The notes beneath the pieces are model-generated. The model was given only the letters and a program-made list of their open reading frames with translations, ran no database searches and was not told where the DNA came from. A stretch of 64,000 nt of DNA from Rhizobiales bacterium TNE-4 (GTDB lineage Bacteria > Pseudomonadota > Alphaproteobacteria > Rhizobiales > Beijerinckiaceae). The stretch is taken from NCBI GenBank assembly GCA_019083985.1, contig JAHRCV010000004.1, forward strand, positions 1 to 64,000, read 5' to 3'. Both the position numbers and the translations under genes were made by a program. Shown here one piece after another: positions 8,401-16,515 of the stretch (the stretch's first letter is position 1; each line of letters begins with the position of its first letter).

Positions 8401-9074
8401 AACACGCATCCCAAAAATGCCTTCAGATAATTGGCTGCGGTAGTGTATTCAAAAGCATACAGGTAGATATCGGTCGTTATTGTTTAGATTATGGACAGAT
8501 CAATTTCGTTGAATTTGATGACGTATCCAGTATTGCACTAAATACTGCGTCGGTTCTTTCAGATCTGTCACCTGAGGCTGCAGATCTTTTCTTAGCTGTT
8601 GATCAAAATGCGCTGAATTATGCCCGTTTGGAGCTCTATGGACCAGCAAAGTTGAAAGGTTTCAAGTGCACGTCTATGGTTCATGATTCTGCAGCTTTAG
8701 GAGTGGGAACCTACATCGGAGAAAATGTTTGGATTGGACCAAATGTTCGAATTTTTAATAGATGTAATATTGCTGCTGACACATTTATTGCTGCTTGCTC
8801 AACCATTGGTGACGATACCCACGTTGGTGCTCATAGCTGGATAGGCAAAAACTGTCTAATAAGTGATAGCGTATCAATCGGCACAAACTGTGTTATTTGC
8901 GATCTAATCAACATCAATGCTAAAATTAAAATAGGCAGAAACACCATCCTTGCACAGCCAGGCCTGATCCTAAATAACGTTCAAAGCGGCACTTTTCATG
9001 AGTTTATTTACGAAAAACCTGGCCATATGATTGGACGCAATTATTCATTTTCAAAGCGTGGAGTTTCAAAATGA
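8397..9074 (+). CDS. Hexapeptide-repeat (left-handed beta-helix) transferase-like protein
   Basis: A 225-residue protein with an N-terminal region of about 90 residues of unclear fold (LQIIGCGSVFKS) and a hexapeptide-repeat helix from about residue 95 (VGTYIGENVWIGPNVRIF onward). The family contains acyltransferases. The histidine usual in NeuD/PglD, after STIG, is Asp here (STIGDDTHVG), so catalysis may rely on another histidine or be lost. It overlaps the Rieske genes on both sides by 4 bases, so it is probably made in step with them and could act as a partner. The function is not established. Confidence 0.65.
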   Translation: MKHASQKCLQIIGCGSVFKSIQVDIGRYCLDYGQINFVEFDDVSSIALNTASVLSDLSPEAADLFLAVDQNALNYARLELYGPAKLKGFKCTSMVHDSAALGVGTYIGENVWIGPNVRIFNRCNIAADTFIAACSTIGDDTHVGAHSWIGKNCLISDSVSIGTNCVICDLININAKIKIGRNTILAQPGLILNNVQSGTFHEFIYEKPGHMIGRNYSFSKRGVSK

Positions 9075-10222
9075 AATCCCTAATGCCTCCAGAAGCATAT
9101 ATAGATGAAAGCTGGTTTTTGCGTGAGCAAAAATTGTTGTTTGGAAATATTTGGCAGTTTATCGCACCCTATTCACTTTTATCAAAGACTAATGCTTTTG
9201 TTCGTCGTCGTGTTTCGGGCATTGATATAATTGTTCAAAATGCTTCTGGCCAAATTATTGCTTATGAAAATGTTTGCAGGCACCGTTTAAGCCCAATTCA
9301 AAATGAGGACCAGGGCGTTAGAGCAATGGTCTGCCCCTATCACGGCTGGAGTTATGACGAGAATGGCTTTGCAAAAGTAATTCCATTTGAAAATGAGTGC
9401 TATCGTTTCAGCGCTGAGGAGCGCATGTCGCTTAAGCTCAACACCTTTCACATTTACAGATTTGGCTCACTCATATTTATTAATTTGTCAGATAATCCGA
9501 TCAATTTTTATGATCAATTTGATAGTAATGGAGTCCGCGAGCTGAAAGATGCTAGCGACTTATTCGATAGTGAAATTCTTGTCACAAAATTTAGACTTAA
9601 ATGTAATTGGAAACTTATCTACGAAAATCTTCGTGATCCATTACATCCTCGTTTTGTTCACTCTTCCACTATTTACCGACACGTGAAATTTAAAGCTGAA
9701 GTCGATGAGACCGCTGCAGCCGAAGCGAAACTCTTTGATGCTTCAAAAAGCCATTCGCGTGATGATTTTTTGGCTGATCTTCGGTCCTTTAGTGGTGGCG
9801 GAAAAAATGAACCAATGCCTGACTTACCTAGTTATCAGTGGCATCAATATGTCGAAAGATATGGACAGGATGATTGGTACCTCAATTGGTTAATGTTTCC
9901 GAATTTACATATCGCGTCAGGCTCGGCTGGTTATTCTTTCATTATAGAACATCATATACCTATCTCGGCCGCACAGACAGAGATGTGGGTTTATTACGTG
10001 ACTGGTAAAAAGAAAAGAAAATATCCAACTTCTGCAGCTGTTCTTTTAGCACATATAAAGGGCGCTGAAACCGTTTTAAGGGAAGACTTTGACATTATGG
10101 AAAAGGTTCAATCAGCAATTACAGCTAATTCTCCTCCGCAAATGACAGGTGATTATGAGTATCAAAATATGTTAATTGAGAAATGGTATCTATCCCTTAT
10201 GGAGGGACGTCATGGTTTCTAA
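9071..10222 (+). CDS. Rieske non-heme iron oxygenase, alpha-subunit type (second copy)
   Basis: A 383-residue paralogue of the oxygenase at 7288. The cluster ligands C69, H71, C88, H91 (CRHR ... CPYHGW) and the iron ligands D189/H192/H197 (LRDPLHPRFVH) fall at the same residue numbers as in the first copy, with D339 in REDFDIMEKV as third ligand candidate. The region between about residues 200 and 260 differs most from the first copy, suggesting a different substrate. The two copies are divergent enough to be an old duplication. The gene lies between two hexapeptide genes and overlaps both. No reductase gene is present nearby. Confidence 0.85.
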   Translation: MKSLMPPEAYIDESWFLREQKLLFGNIWQFIAPYSLLSKTNAFVRRRVSGIDIIVQNASGQIIAYENVCRHRLSPIQNEDQGVRAMVCPYHGWSYDENGFAKVIPFENECYRFSAEERMSLKLNTFHIYRFGSLIFINLSDNPINFYDQFDSNGVRELKDASDLFDSEILVTKFRLKCNWKLIYENLRDPLHPRFVHSSTIYRHVKFKAEVDETAAAEAKLFDASKSHSRDDFLADLRSFSGGGKNEPMPDLPSYQWHQYVERYGQDDWYLNWLMFPNLHIASGSAGYSFIIEHHIPISAAQTEMWVYYVTGKKKRKYPTSAAVLLAHIKGAETVLREDFDIMEKVQSAITANSPPQMTGDYEYQNMLIEKWYLSLMEGRHGF

Positions 10223-10841
10223 ATTCATAGTTGGCATAGAGCCATTTCTATCTCAAGCTGCGGCGCAGTGGTCCGATGCTGAACCTGGGATTTCGTTTTC
10301 GAAGCATGAAATCAAGCTTGACAGGGAATACAAGTTTAATTTGGACTTCCTTGCCTCTTACTCACCGTCAGAGGTAACAGGCTTTGTCGCATGGGGGAAT
10401 GATTTTTTGAATTTTCAGCGCTGGGAACTTGTAGGAGAATTGAAAAAACGTGGTTTTAGAATGCCTTCTTTAATCCATCCAAGCGTCGTTTGTGCTACTG
10501 AAGCTCTAATAGGTGAAAATAGCTGGATCATGCCGCAGGCAGCTATTTTTCCGGACGTAAAGATTGGCTTGAATTGTGTTATTGGATTTGCAACAAATAT
10601 TGGTACAGGCGTTTTCTTATCAAATAATGTTTGGATCGGTAGCTACAGTACAATAGGGAATAAATGCGTAGTGAATTCTCATGTCACAATAGGTGATTTT
10701 GTTCGAGTTAATGACGGGATCACGATCGGTAGATACGCCATTCGTGAATTACCAACCCATATTAAAAGTGATGTTTCAGATCGGTCTTTTTCTCTATCGC
10801 AAGGGTCGCTTTTTGGAAATATTTTTGATTATGGAATTTGA
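10212..10841 (+). CDS. Hexapeptide-repeat transferase-like protein, last gene of the operon
   Basis: A 209-residue protein. The ATG at 10212 follows GGAGGGACGTC and overlaps the upstream gene by 11 bases; an earlier in-frame start would extend deep into the oxygenase gene. The N-terminal 80 residues resemble those of the protein at 8397 in layout (short strand, then a helix-rich segment). The C-terminal half has hexapeptide repeats (IGENSWIMPQAAIFPDVKIG). The pairing of each oxygenase with a downstream hexapeptide protein suggests they arose together. The acceptor and donor are unknown. Confidence 0.65.
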   Translation: MVSKFIVGIEPFLSQAAAQWSDAEPGISFSKHEIKLDREYKFNLDFLASYSPSEVTGFVAWGNDFLNFQRWELVGELKKRGFRMPSLIHPSVVCATEALIGENSWIMPQAAIFPDVKIGLNCVIGFATNIGTGVFLSNNVWIGSYSTIGNKCVVNSHVTIGDFVRVNDGITIGRYAIRELPTHIKSDVSDRSFSLSQGSLFGNIFDYGI

Positions 10842-10949
10842 TTGAGATTTTTCGCTTGAATGAAACGATCAGCCACGGGAATTAACGTTAAGCCTTTTTG
10901 AGATAAAGTGAAAGTCGTTTTCGACGTTATATGTGAAAACTCATATGTG

Positions 10950-11844
10950 TTAACCCATCGGTTTCTGCACAGGTTACGCTGCCAATTGGATGGCTTGCGC
11001 TGGTGTTTTCATATTGAGCGCTTGGTATGGTCTGCGTTGATTATACAATTGGATCCAATCTTCACTTGCTCGTGTTGCATGTTGAAGACTTTCAAAGCGG
11101 TACCGGTGGATACCTTGCTCCTTCAAGGTGCGAATGACGCGTTCGACTATGCCGTTTTGTTGTAGACAGTTCGGTGGAATGAACTCCTGCTGCATGCTGT
11201 AGCTTCCAACGAGCAGTCTGCGAGCGGTCGGGAGACGAGACTTAAAAAACGAGGCATTGTCGGAACGGGAGGGGAAAGGGCTTTGGACCGTTCCCAAAGA
11301 TCCGTTGCGGGCAATAAGAGGCTACTCAAGAGCTGCTCTAGTCGTTCAGGCTTTTCCCGATAGGGATAGCTGCAGGCCTAAAAGCTCCCGCCTGTAGCAA
11401 TCGATGACCAAGGCCAGAGTAAGCTACCCGTCACGCCCACCCCACGCGCGGCAGGGGTCTGTGGCCCAGCGTTGATAAGGAGCTTTTGCCACTGAAGGAA
11501 AGGCTTTTATGCAGGGGCGATGTCGAATAGCCCGTTTACGGACCTGCCTGACCTTGAGCTGGAAGATCCTTTCTGCCACTTGTCCTGATCACCGATGTCC
11601 TCAGGTTTGGTGCGGAGAGCATTTTCCATCCCGACTTTGCCTTGCACGACCTATTTCTCAACCTAAGACGGCATCAAATCATAGTGCCGTGAGGCCTAAG
11701 CTACCGTCATTTTGCCCTCGATAATCTACAGAACCAGCGCGCTCTTCTGACGCGCCGTCCATCGCTTCACATCTTCATCCATGACCATGCTCAAAGGTAT
11801 CTCTCGTCTTCATGAGACCTGAGCCAAATTTCTCTGGGTCAATA
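10950..11844 (-). pseudogene. Degenerate IS3-family element, copy 1
   Basis: On the minus strand the element begins near 11840 with TGACCCAGAGAAATTT and encodes a transposase start at about 11793 (MVMDEDVKRWTARQKSALVL). Stops follow at once: after ALVL, after KMTVA and after DLMPS. A frameshifted C-terminal part (about 10974-11297) reads CLQQNGIVERVIRTLKEQ ... YNQRRPYQALNMKTPAQ, the IS3 integrase end. The far end near 10950 (TTAACCCATCGGTTT) may be the other inverted repeat. At about 0.9 kb it is shorter than a full element, so part of the catalytic region is gone. Positions 10984-11844 are repeated at 15375-16235. Confidence 0.8.
10984..11844. repeat. 861-bp direct repeat, copy 1
   Basis: Every stretch I compared is identical to 15375-16235 (offset 4391), including the shared nonsense mutations. 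Identity starts at AATTGGATGGC and ends at GGGTCAATA; both flanks differ beyond those points. The pair encloses the cassette 11845-15374. Confidence 0.9.
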
Positions 11845-11962
11845 CACATTTTCCTTTTTTCATGTAAAGCGGCCTAAAATAGTTTTTTCTTTTAGATTCT
11901 TCGAGACTTTTGTATTCATTTTAGTACTGTTGTTTTATCAGTGCTAATTCTGTGGGCATGCT

Positions 11963-13504
11963 GTGAGTGAAGTAGGTTCCGAAAAACAGTTGACGGTAAT
12001 AATTCAAGCTGGTGGAAGAGGCAGTAGACTGCGCCACCACACATGGAATAAACCTAAGTGTCTTGTCTCTGTAAGGGGAAAGCCGCTTTTATATCATATC
12101 TTTGATCACTTCGAGAAAGCTAATTTTATTGTAATTGGTGACTACTTATTTGATCAAATCGTGCGCTATATCGAGGTTAATCCAATCAATAAGAAACTGA
12201 AACTGGTAAAGGCAAAACACAAAGGCACCTTATCCGGATTGCAGGAAGCTCTAGGTGATGTTGATAAGTTAAGTCCAGTGCTATTTATATGGGGAGACAT
12301 AATCGTTCATAACTTACCGGATTTAAGTGTAATCAGGAATACTACAGTATTTACAACATCTGCCTTTCCGTGTCGGTGGTCTGTCGATACTGATGGTATC
12401 ATTAACGAAATTCCGTCATCTATTTCTGGTATACCTGGCATATTTTACTTTCCGACTCCATCCTTTTTATATGATGCACCCGACAGTGGTGAATTTGTTC
12501 GTTGGCTCGCTCAAACAAAGACGAGATTTGATTTCTTAGCTGCTAATGAAATTGAAGAGCTAGGCGATTTTGCTCGAATTGAAAACGAAGCCACGCTCAA
12601 TAGTTTTAGTCGTTTTTTTAATAAAGTCGAGATTTTAGATGATGTTGTCATTAAAACAGTTATTAATAACGAATACTTTGAAATCCATGAAAATGAAAAA
12701 CAATGGTACAAAGATGTCGCCAAACTTGGCTATCGCCGAATGCCTCGTATTTTTAATGACAACCCACTCATAATGGAAAGACTTCCAGGCAAACACCTGT
12801 TTGAGATAAATGATCTTACGCCTCGAGAAAAGCGTCTTGTTCTTTATGATTATTTTTGTGCATTATCTGAACTTCACGAGAAAGCTTCTAAGCCAAGTAT
12901 TTTTGAAGACGTAAAAAACGTATATTTTGATAAAACTTTAGCTCGAATAAGTTCAGTTGCTGAGCTTATCCCTTTTGCTTCAAAAAGATTTTTGACCGTT
13001 AATGGCCTTAAATGCTGTAATTTTTTTCATCCGGATTTTCAACACGTTTTCAGAGATATTTTACCTCAAGTAGTTCCAGAGAATTTTACTCCAATACACG
13101 GCGACCCAACGTTTTCTAATTCCTTTATTGATGATAATTTACGTGTAAAATTTATAGATCCTAGAGGTTATTTTTATAAAGCAGGTATATATGGTGATCC
13201 TGGTTATGACTTTGCTAAATTTTATTATTCTGCAGTGGGCGGTTATGATGCTTTTAACCGACGAAAATTTAAATTATTCATTGATGAGGAAACTGCAGAG
13301 GTTCTTCTTGAAGAGCCAGCTTTTTCGTCGGTATCCGATGAACTATTCTCTGATTTCTTGGGAAACGATTTTGATCGTATTAAGATTATACATGCATTAA
13401 TCTGGTTTTCTTTTACAGGCTATGCACGAGATGATGTCGATTCCGTAATTGGTGCGTTTGCGCTTGGAACGTATTGGTTGCAACGTGCATTAAACAATAC
13501 ATGA
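11963..13504 (+). CDS. Nucleotidyltransferase fused to an APH-like kinase
   Basis: A 513-residue two-domain protein. Residues 1-230 are a sugar-nucleotidyltransferase-like domain with IIQAGGRGSRL, KPKCLVSVRGKPLL and the metal-binding WGDIIV segment. The C-terminal half resembles aminoglycoside/choline kinases: the catalytic-loop HGDPTFSNSF near residue 379 and the metal-binding IDPRG near 399. Such fusions occur in surface-polysaccharide loci, where a small alcohol or sugar is phosphorylated and then activated by a nucleotide. The product here is unknown. The GTG start at 11963 lacks a strong ribosome site. First gene of an AT-rich four-gene cassette between two IS remnants, with base use clearly unlike the flagellar genes. 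Confidence 0.78.
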   Translation: MSEVGSEKQLTVIIQAGGRGSRLRHHTWNKPKCLVSVRGKPLLYHIFDHFEKANFIVIGDYLFDQIVRYIEVNPINKKLKLVKAKHKGTLSGLQEALGDVDKLSPVLFIWGDIIVHNLPDLSVIRNTTVFTTSAFPCRWSVDTDGIINEIPSSISGIPGIFYFPTPSFLYDAPDSGEFVRWLAQTKTRFDFLAANEIEELGDFARIENEATLNSFSRFFNKVEILDDVVIKTVINNEYFEIHENEKQWYKDVAKLGYRRMPRIFNDNPLIMERLPGKHLFEINDLTPREKRLVLYDYFCALSELHEKASKPSIFEDVKNVYFDKTLARISSVAELIPFASKRFLTVNGLKCCNFFHPDFQHVFRDILPQVVPENFTPIHGDPTFSNSFIDDNLRVKFIDPRGYFYKAGIYGDPGYDFAKFYYSAVGGYDAFNRRKFKLFIDEETAEVLLEEPAFSSVSDELFSDFLGNDFDRIKIIHALIWFSFTGYARDDVDSVIGAFALGTYWLQRALNNT

Positions 13505-13511
13505 GGCTTCG

Positions 13512-13901
13512 ATGCTTGAACTCAATCATCTCGGACGTATTTGGTTTATTGACCTTGATGGTACCATTGTTAAACATAATGGTTATCAGAGTTCTAATGA
13601 AGCGCTGCTACCCAATGTTAAAGAACTCTGGTCTCAATTCCGTCCTGACGATCGTGTTTATATCTTTACAGCGCGCGGAGAGCAATTTCGGGAATCGACA
13701 GTTAGCTTTCTCGCAGAACAAAATATAACATATGATCTTCTATTGATGGATCAGCCCGCAGGAGCGCGTATATTAATTAATGATTGTAAGCCTGACGGTG
13801 CACCTACCGCATATTGTATTAATCTCCAACGAGACGAAGGCCCCCTTAAAGTTATTAATCTTTTGGAGGAAGTGGGATGCTTGTTAGATCAGAAAGTCTA
13901 G
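13512..13901 (+). CDS. HAD-superfamily phosphatase, capsule/glycan type
   Basis: A 129-residue HAD protein. The nucleophile motif is IDLDGTIV with D14 and D16, the second motif is the threonine in FTARGEQ near residue 56, and ILINDCKPDG supplies the late acidic residue. Small HADs of this kind commonly follow nucleotidyltransferase/kinase genes in polysaccharide loci and remove phosphate from a pathway intermediate. It starts 8 bases after the previous stop, preceded by GAGG, and its 3' end overlaps the next gene by 25 bases. Confidence 0.75.
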   Translation: MLELNHLGRIWFIDLDGTIVKHNGYQSSNEALLPNVKELWSQFRPDDRVYIFTARGEQFRESTVSFLAEQNITYDLLLMDQPAGARILINDCKPDGAPTAYCINLQRDEGPLKVINLLEEVGCLLDQKV

Positions 13902-14314
13902 ACGAATTTCCGTTATTGATGCGAATTAGGGATGGTGAACTTACACCAATTGGTTGGGGCTGCGGTGAATTGTTTCGATTACGGAGATATATACACGATT
14001 TTGATCCTATTTTTACTATACATACTAGCACTAACGGAATTAAAATCGATGACGTTGACGTGTTTGAGCCATCAATTCTTAATTCTATAGATCATAAAAA
14101 GTATATTATTATCTTTTATACGATAGACTTTTTAGCTGATGCTTTGCGTTATTGTGCAGATTTTCCTAATTTATTAAAGGTTCCATTTAATGCGGCAGAG
14201 CTAGGAGTAGCCCCTCATCTTAAGAGGCTTGCGTTGGCCTCTAATATTCTTCATCCACACGGCGTTTCATATAGCTCAACAAGCCAGCTACTCAACGAAC
14301 TAGGCTATCGGTAA
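13877..14314 (+). CDS. Protein of unknown function in the nucleotidyltransferase cassette
   Basis: A 145-residue protein I do not recognise. The start at 13877 has GGAGG 8 bases upstream and overlaps the HAD gene. There is no signal peptide or clear membrane segment. A central hydrophobic strand (KKYIIIFYTIDFLADALRY) looks like a Rossmann-type beta-alpha unit. Its place between an activation pair and a likely glycosyltransferase suggests a role in making or transferring the activated residue. It ends 3 bases before the next start, so the two are probably co-translated. Confidence 0.6.
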   Translation: MLVRSESLDEFPLLMRIRDGELTPIGWGCGELFRLRRYIHDFDPIFTIHTSTNGIKIDDVDVFEPSILNSIDHKKYIIIFYTIDFLADALRYCADFPNLLKVPFNAAELGVAPHLKRLALASNILHPHGVSYSSTSQLLNELGYR

Positions 14315-14317
14315 AGT

Positions 14318-15253
14318 ATGGCTCCATTTCGATCCTATTTAGAACGTTTAGTGTGGATGGCTCGTATACAGGATGGCGACCATGTTGTCATAGACCCTTA
14401 CTCTGCTGGGGATGTTTTTCAAACGCTTACGCTCATGGATCATTTTAAGCGATTTCATCGCGTGAGACGGTTACATTTTATATGCTTAAGACGTGCGGCT
14501 CGTGTTATTTGTTTATTTAATAATATTGATTCCTTGCTTGTATTGAATGCTATCGATGAAGAGAAGCTTGCGTTGTTAACTCAAACTCATTGGTATGCTA
14601 AACAAAGTTCATTGTTTGTCGCGCCACCAGAACTACATATTGATGGCTTTGAAGACCAATTTAGTATGCACACAAATTACATGAAGTTGAAGAAATATTA
14701 TCTCTCTTTACCTGATATAGCTCATCCCGTACTGCCACCACAAAATGAAAGCATTAAACTCGCGGCCGAATCCGCGGCGTTAAGGCAGGGTATTGTTCCG
14801 AATTCAGTTATTGTTTTTAATCACGCTCACACCATTAAACCATTGATGCCTGATGTCTATCTACCGTTACGTGATATTTTTGGTGAAAATATTTTCTTTG
14901 ATAATTGGTCCAATGCACCAAATGATTGGGGTCGTCGAGTTGATATTAAATTTGAAGAAATTCCATATTTTTGTAACTTGGCTGGAACTGCCATCTGTAT
15001 CCGTTCGGGTATCACTGACGTTCTTTCCATGTCTAATTCTATTATACACACTATTTATCCTGGTGGGCAATGGATGGCTCCTTGGTTTAAGGATAAGAAT
15101 AAAGTAGCAAATTCATTTCGTTCTTGGGGCATTCGGGATCTGGGACTTAATCCAAACGCAGCTGAGCAAAAGATATTTATTGAAAATGGGGATGATAATG
15201 AAATTATTGGATCGAAAATTCTTTCTTCTGTAATTAGTCATCGTATTGTTTAA
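14318..15253 (+). CDS. Probable GT-B (heptosyltransferase/GT9-like) glycosyltransferase
   Basis: A 311-residue protein. GDVFQTLTLMDHFKR near residue 28 is like the N-terminal donor/acceptor loop of GT9 enzymes, and CIRSGITDVLSMSNS near residue 230 is like their C-terminal nucleotide-binding segment. Overall similarity is weak, so the call is by pattern only. It has no membrane segment. It is the last gene of the cassette and would be the natural enzyme to transfer the residue activated by the genes before it. An alternative is a non-catalytic GT-B fold protein. Confidence 0.5.
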   Translation: MAPFRSYLERLVWMARIQDGDHVVIDPYSAGDVFQTLTLMDHFKRFHRVRRLHFICLRRAARVICLFNNIDSLLVLNAIDEEKLALLTQTHWYAKQSSLFVAPPELHIDGFEDQFSMHTNYMKLKKYYLSLPDIAHPVLPPQNESIKLAAESAALRQGIVPNSVIVFNHAHTIKPLMPDVYLPLRDIFGENIFFDNWSNAPNDWGRRVDIKFEEIPYFCNLAGTAICIRSGITDVLSMSNSIIHTIYPGGQWMAPWFKDKNKVANSFRSWGIRDLGLNPNAAEQKIFIENGDDNEIIGSKILSSVISHRIV

Positions 15254-15374
15254 AAGATCTTTTTCTTTTAATTATTTTTCATTTATTTTTTTGATTTTTT
15301 AATATCGTTTAATATTAGATTGCTGGCGTTTAACAACCGTCGTAATCACGGTTATCTATTGATTTTCTGCTTCT

Positions 15375-16235
15375 AATTGGATGGCTTGCGCTGGTGTTTT
15401 CATATTGAGCGCTTGGTATGGTCTGCGTTGATTATACAATTGGATCCAATCTTCACTTGCTCGTGTTGCATGTTGAAGACTTTCAAAGCGGTACCGGTGG
15501 ATACCTTGCTCCTTCAAGGTGCGAATGACGCGTTCGACTATGCCGTTTTGTTGTAGACAGTTCGGTGGAATGAACTCCTGCTGCATGCTGTAGCTTCCAA
15601 CGAGCAGTCTGCGAGCGGTCGGGAGACGAGACTTAAAAAACGAGGCATTGTCGGAACGGGAGGGGAAAGGGCTTTGGACCGTTCCCAAAGATCCGTTGCG
15701 GGCAATAAGAGGCTACTCAAGAGCTGCTCTAGTCGTTCAGGCTTTTCCCGATAGGGATAGCTGCAGGCCTAAAAGCTCCCGCCTGTAGCAATCGATGACC
15801 AAGGCCAGAGTAAGCTACCCGTCACGCCCACCCCACGCGCGGCAGGGGTCTGTGGCCCAGCGTTGATAAGGAGCTTTTGCCACTGAAGGAAAGGCTTTTA
15901 TGCAGGGGCGATGTCGAATAGCCCGTTTACGGACCTGCCTGACCTTGAGCTGGAAGATCCTTTCTGCCACTTGTCCTGATCACCGATGTCCTCAGGTTTG
16001 GTGCGGAGAGCATTTTCCATCCCGACTTTGCCTTGCACGACCTATTTCTCAACCTAAGACGGCATCAAATCATAGTGCCGTGAGGCCTAAGCTACCGTCA
16101 TTTTGCCCTCGATAATCTACAGAACCAGCGCGCTCTTCTGACGCGCCGTCCATCGCTTCACATCTTCATCCATGACCATGCTCAAAGGTATCTCTCGTCT
16201 TCATGAGACCTGAGCCAAATTTCTCTGGGTCAATA
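15375..16235 (-). pseudogene. Degenerate IS3-family element, copy 2
   Basis: Second copy of the 861-bp degenerate transposase region, identical wherever I compared it to 10984-11844, with the same stops and frameshifts. It lacks the last 34 bases present at 10950-10983, so the transposase C terminus reads QLEAENQ instead of QLAA. The copy therefore has no proper 3' inverted repeat and probably arose by recombination or duplication rather than by its own transposition. No target-site duplication is visible at either edge. Confidence 0.8.
15375..16235. repeat. 861-bp direct repeat, copy 2
   Basis: Partner of 10984-11844, same orientation. Homologous recombination between the two would delete the 3.5-kb cassette or duplicate it. 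The 280 bases after this repeat (16236-16515) are AT-rich and hold no gene or site I can support. Confidence 0.9.
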
Positions 16236-16515
16236 TATCCAATTTTACAATCGTCGCAGAGCTAACCAAGAACATGGAATGAAAACGGCAATAAACCTCT
16301 CCCAATTAATAATCTCGATTACGCAGGAACCACTTGGGCAATGCCAATGCATTTTAACGGTCCAATATGCTTTTAAGCCGACACCTAAAAATATCCGTAT
16401 ACCTTCCAAGCATTTTTTAACGCTTTATTTTTTGCGTGATATATTTTTCATTTTGAATTTATATAAATAATACTATACTCAAACAATATTCTGAGCTACA
16501 TTTTGAACTAACCTA

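Noticed and set aside
2701-10841. Nonulosonic (pseudaminic or legionaminic) acid pathway
   Set aside because: No NeuB, NeuA, NeuC, PseB or PseC-type set is present; only NeuD-like transferases occur, so the sugar is a different one.
11509-11724. Plus-strand frame found twice (also at 15900-16115)
   Set aside because: It lies in the duplicated dead IS and is antisense to the transposase; identical only because the repeat is.
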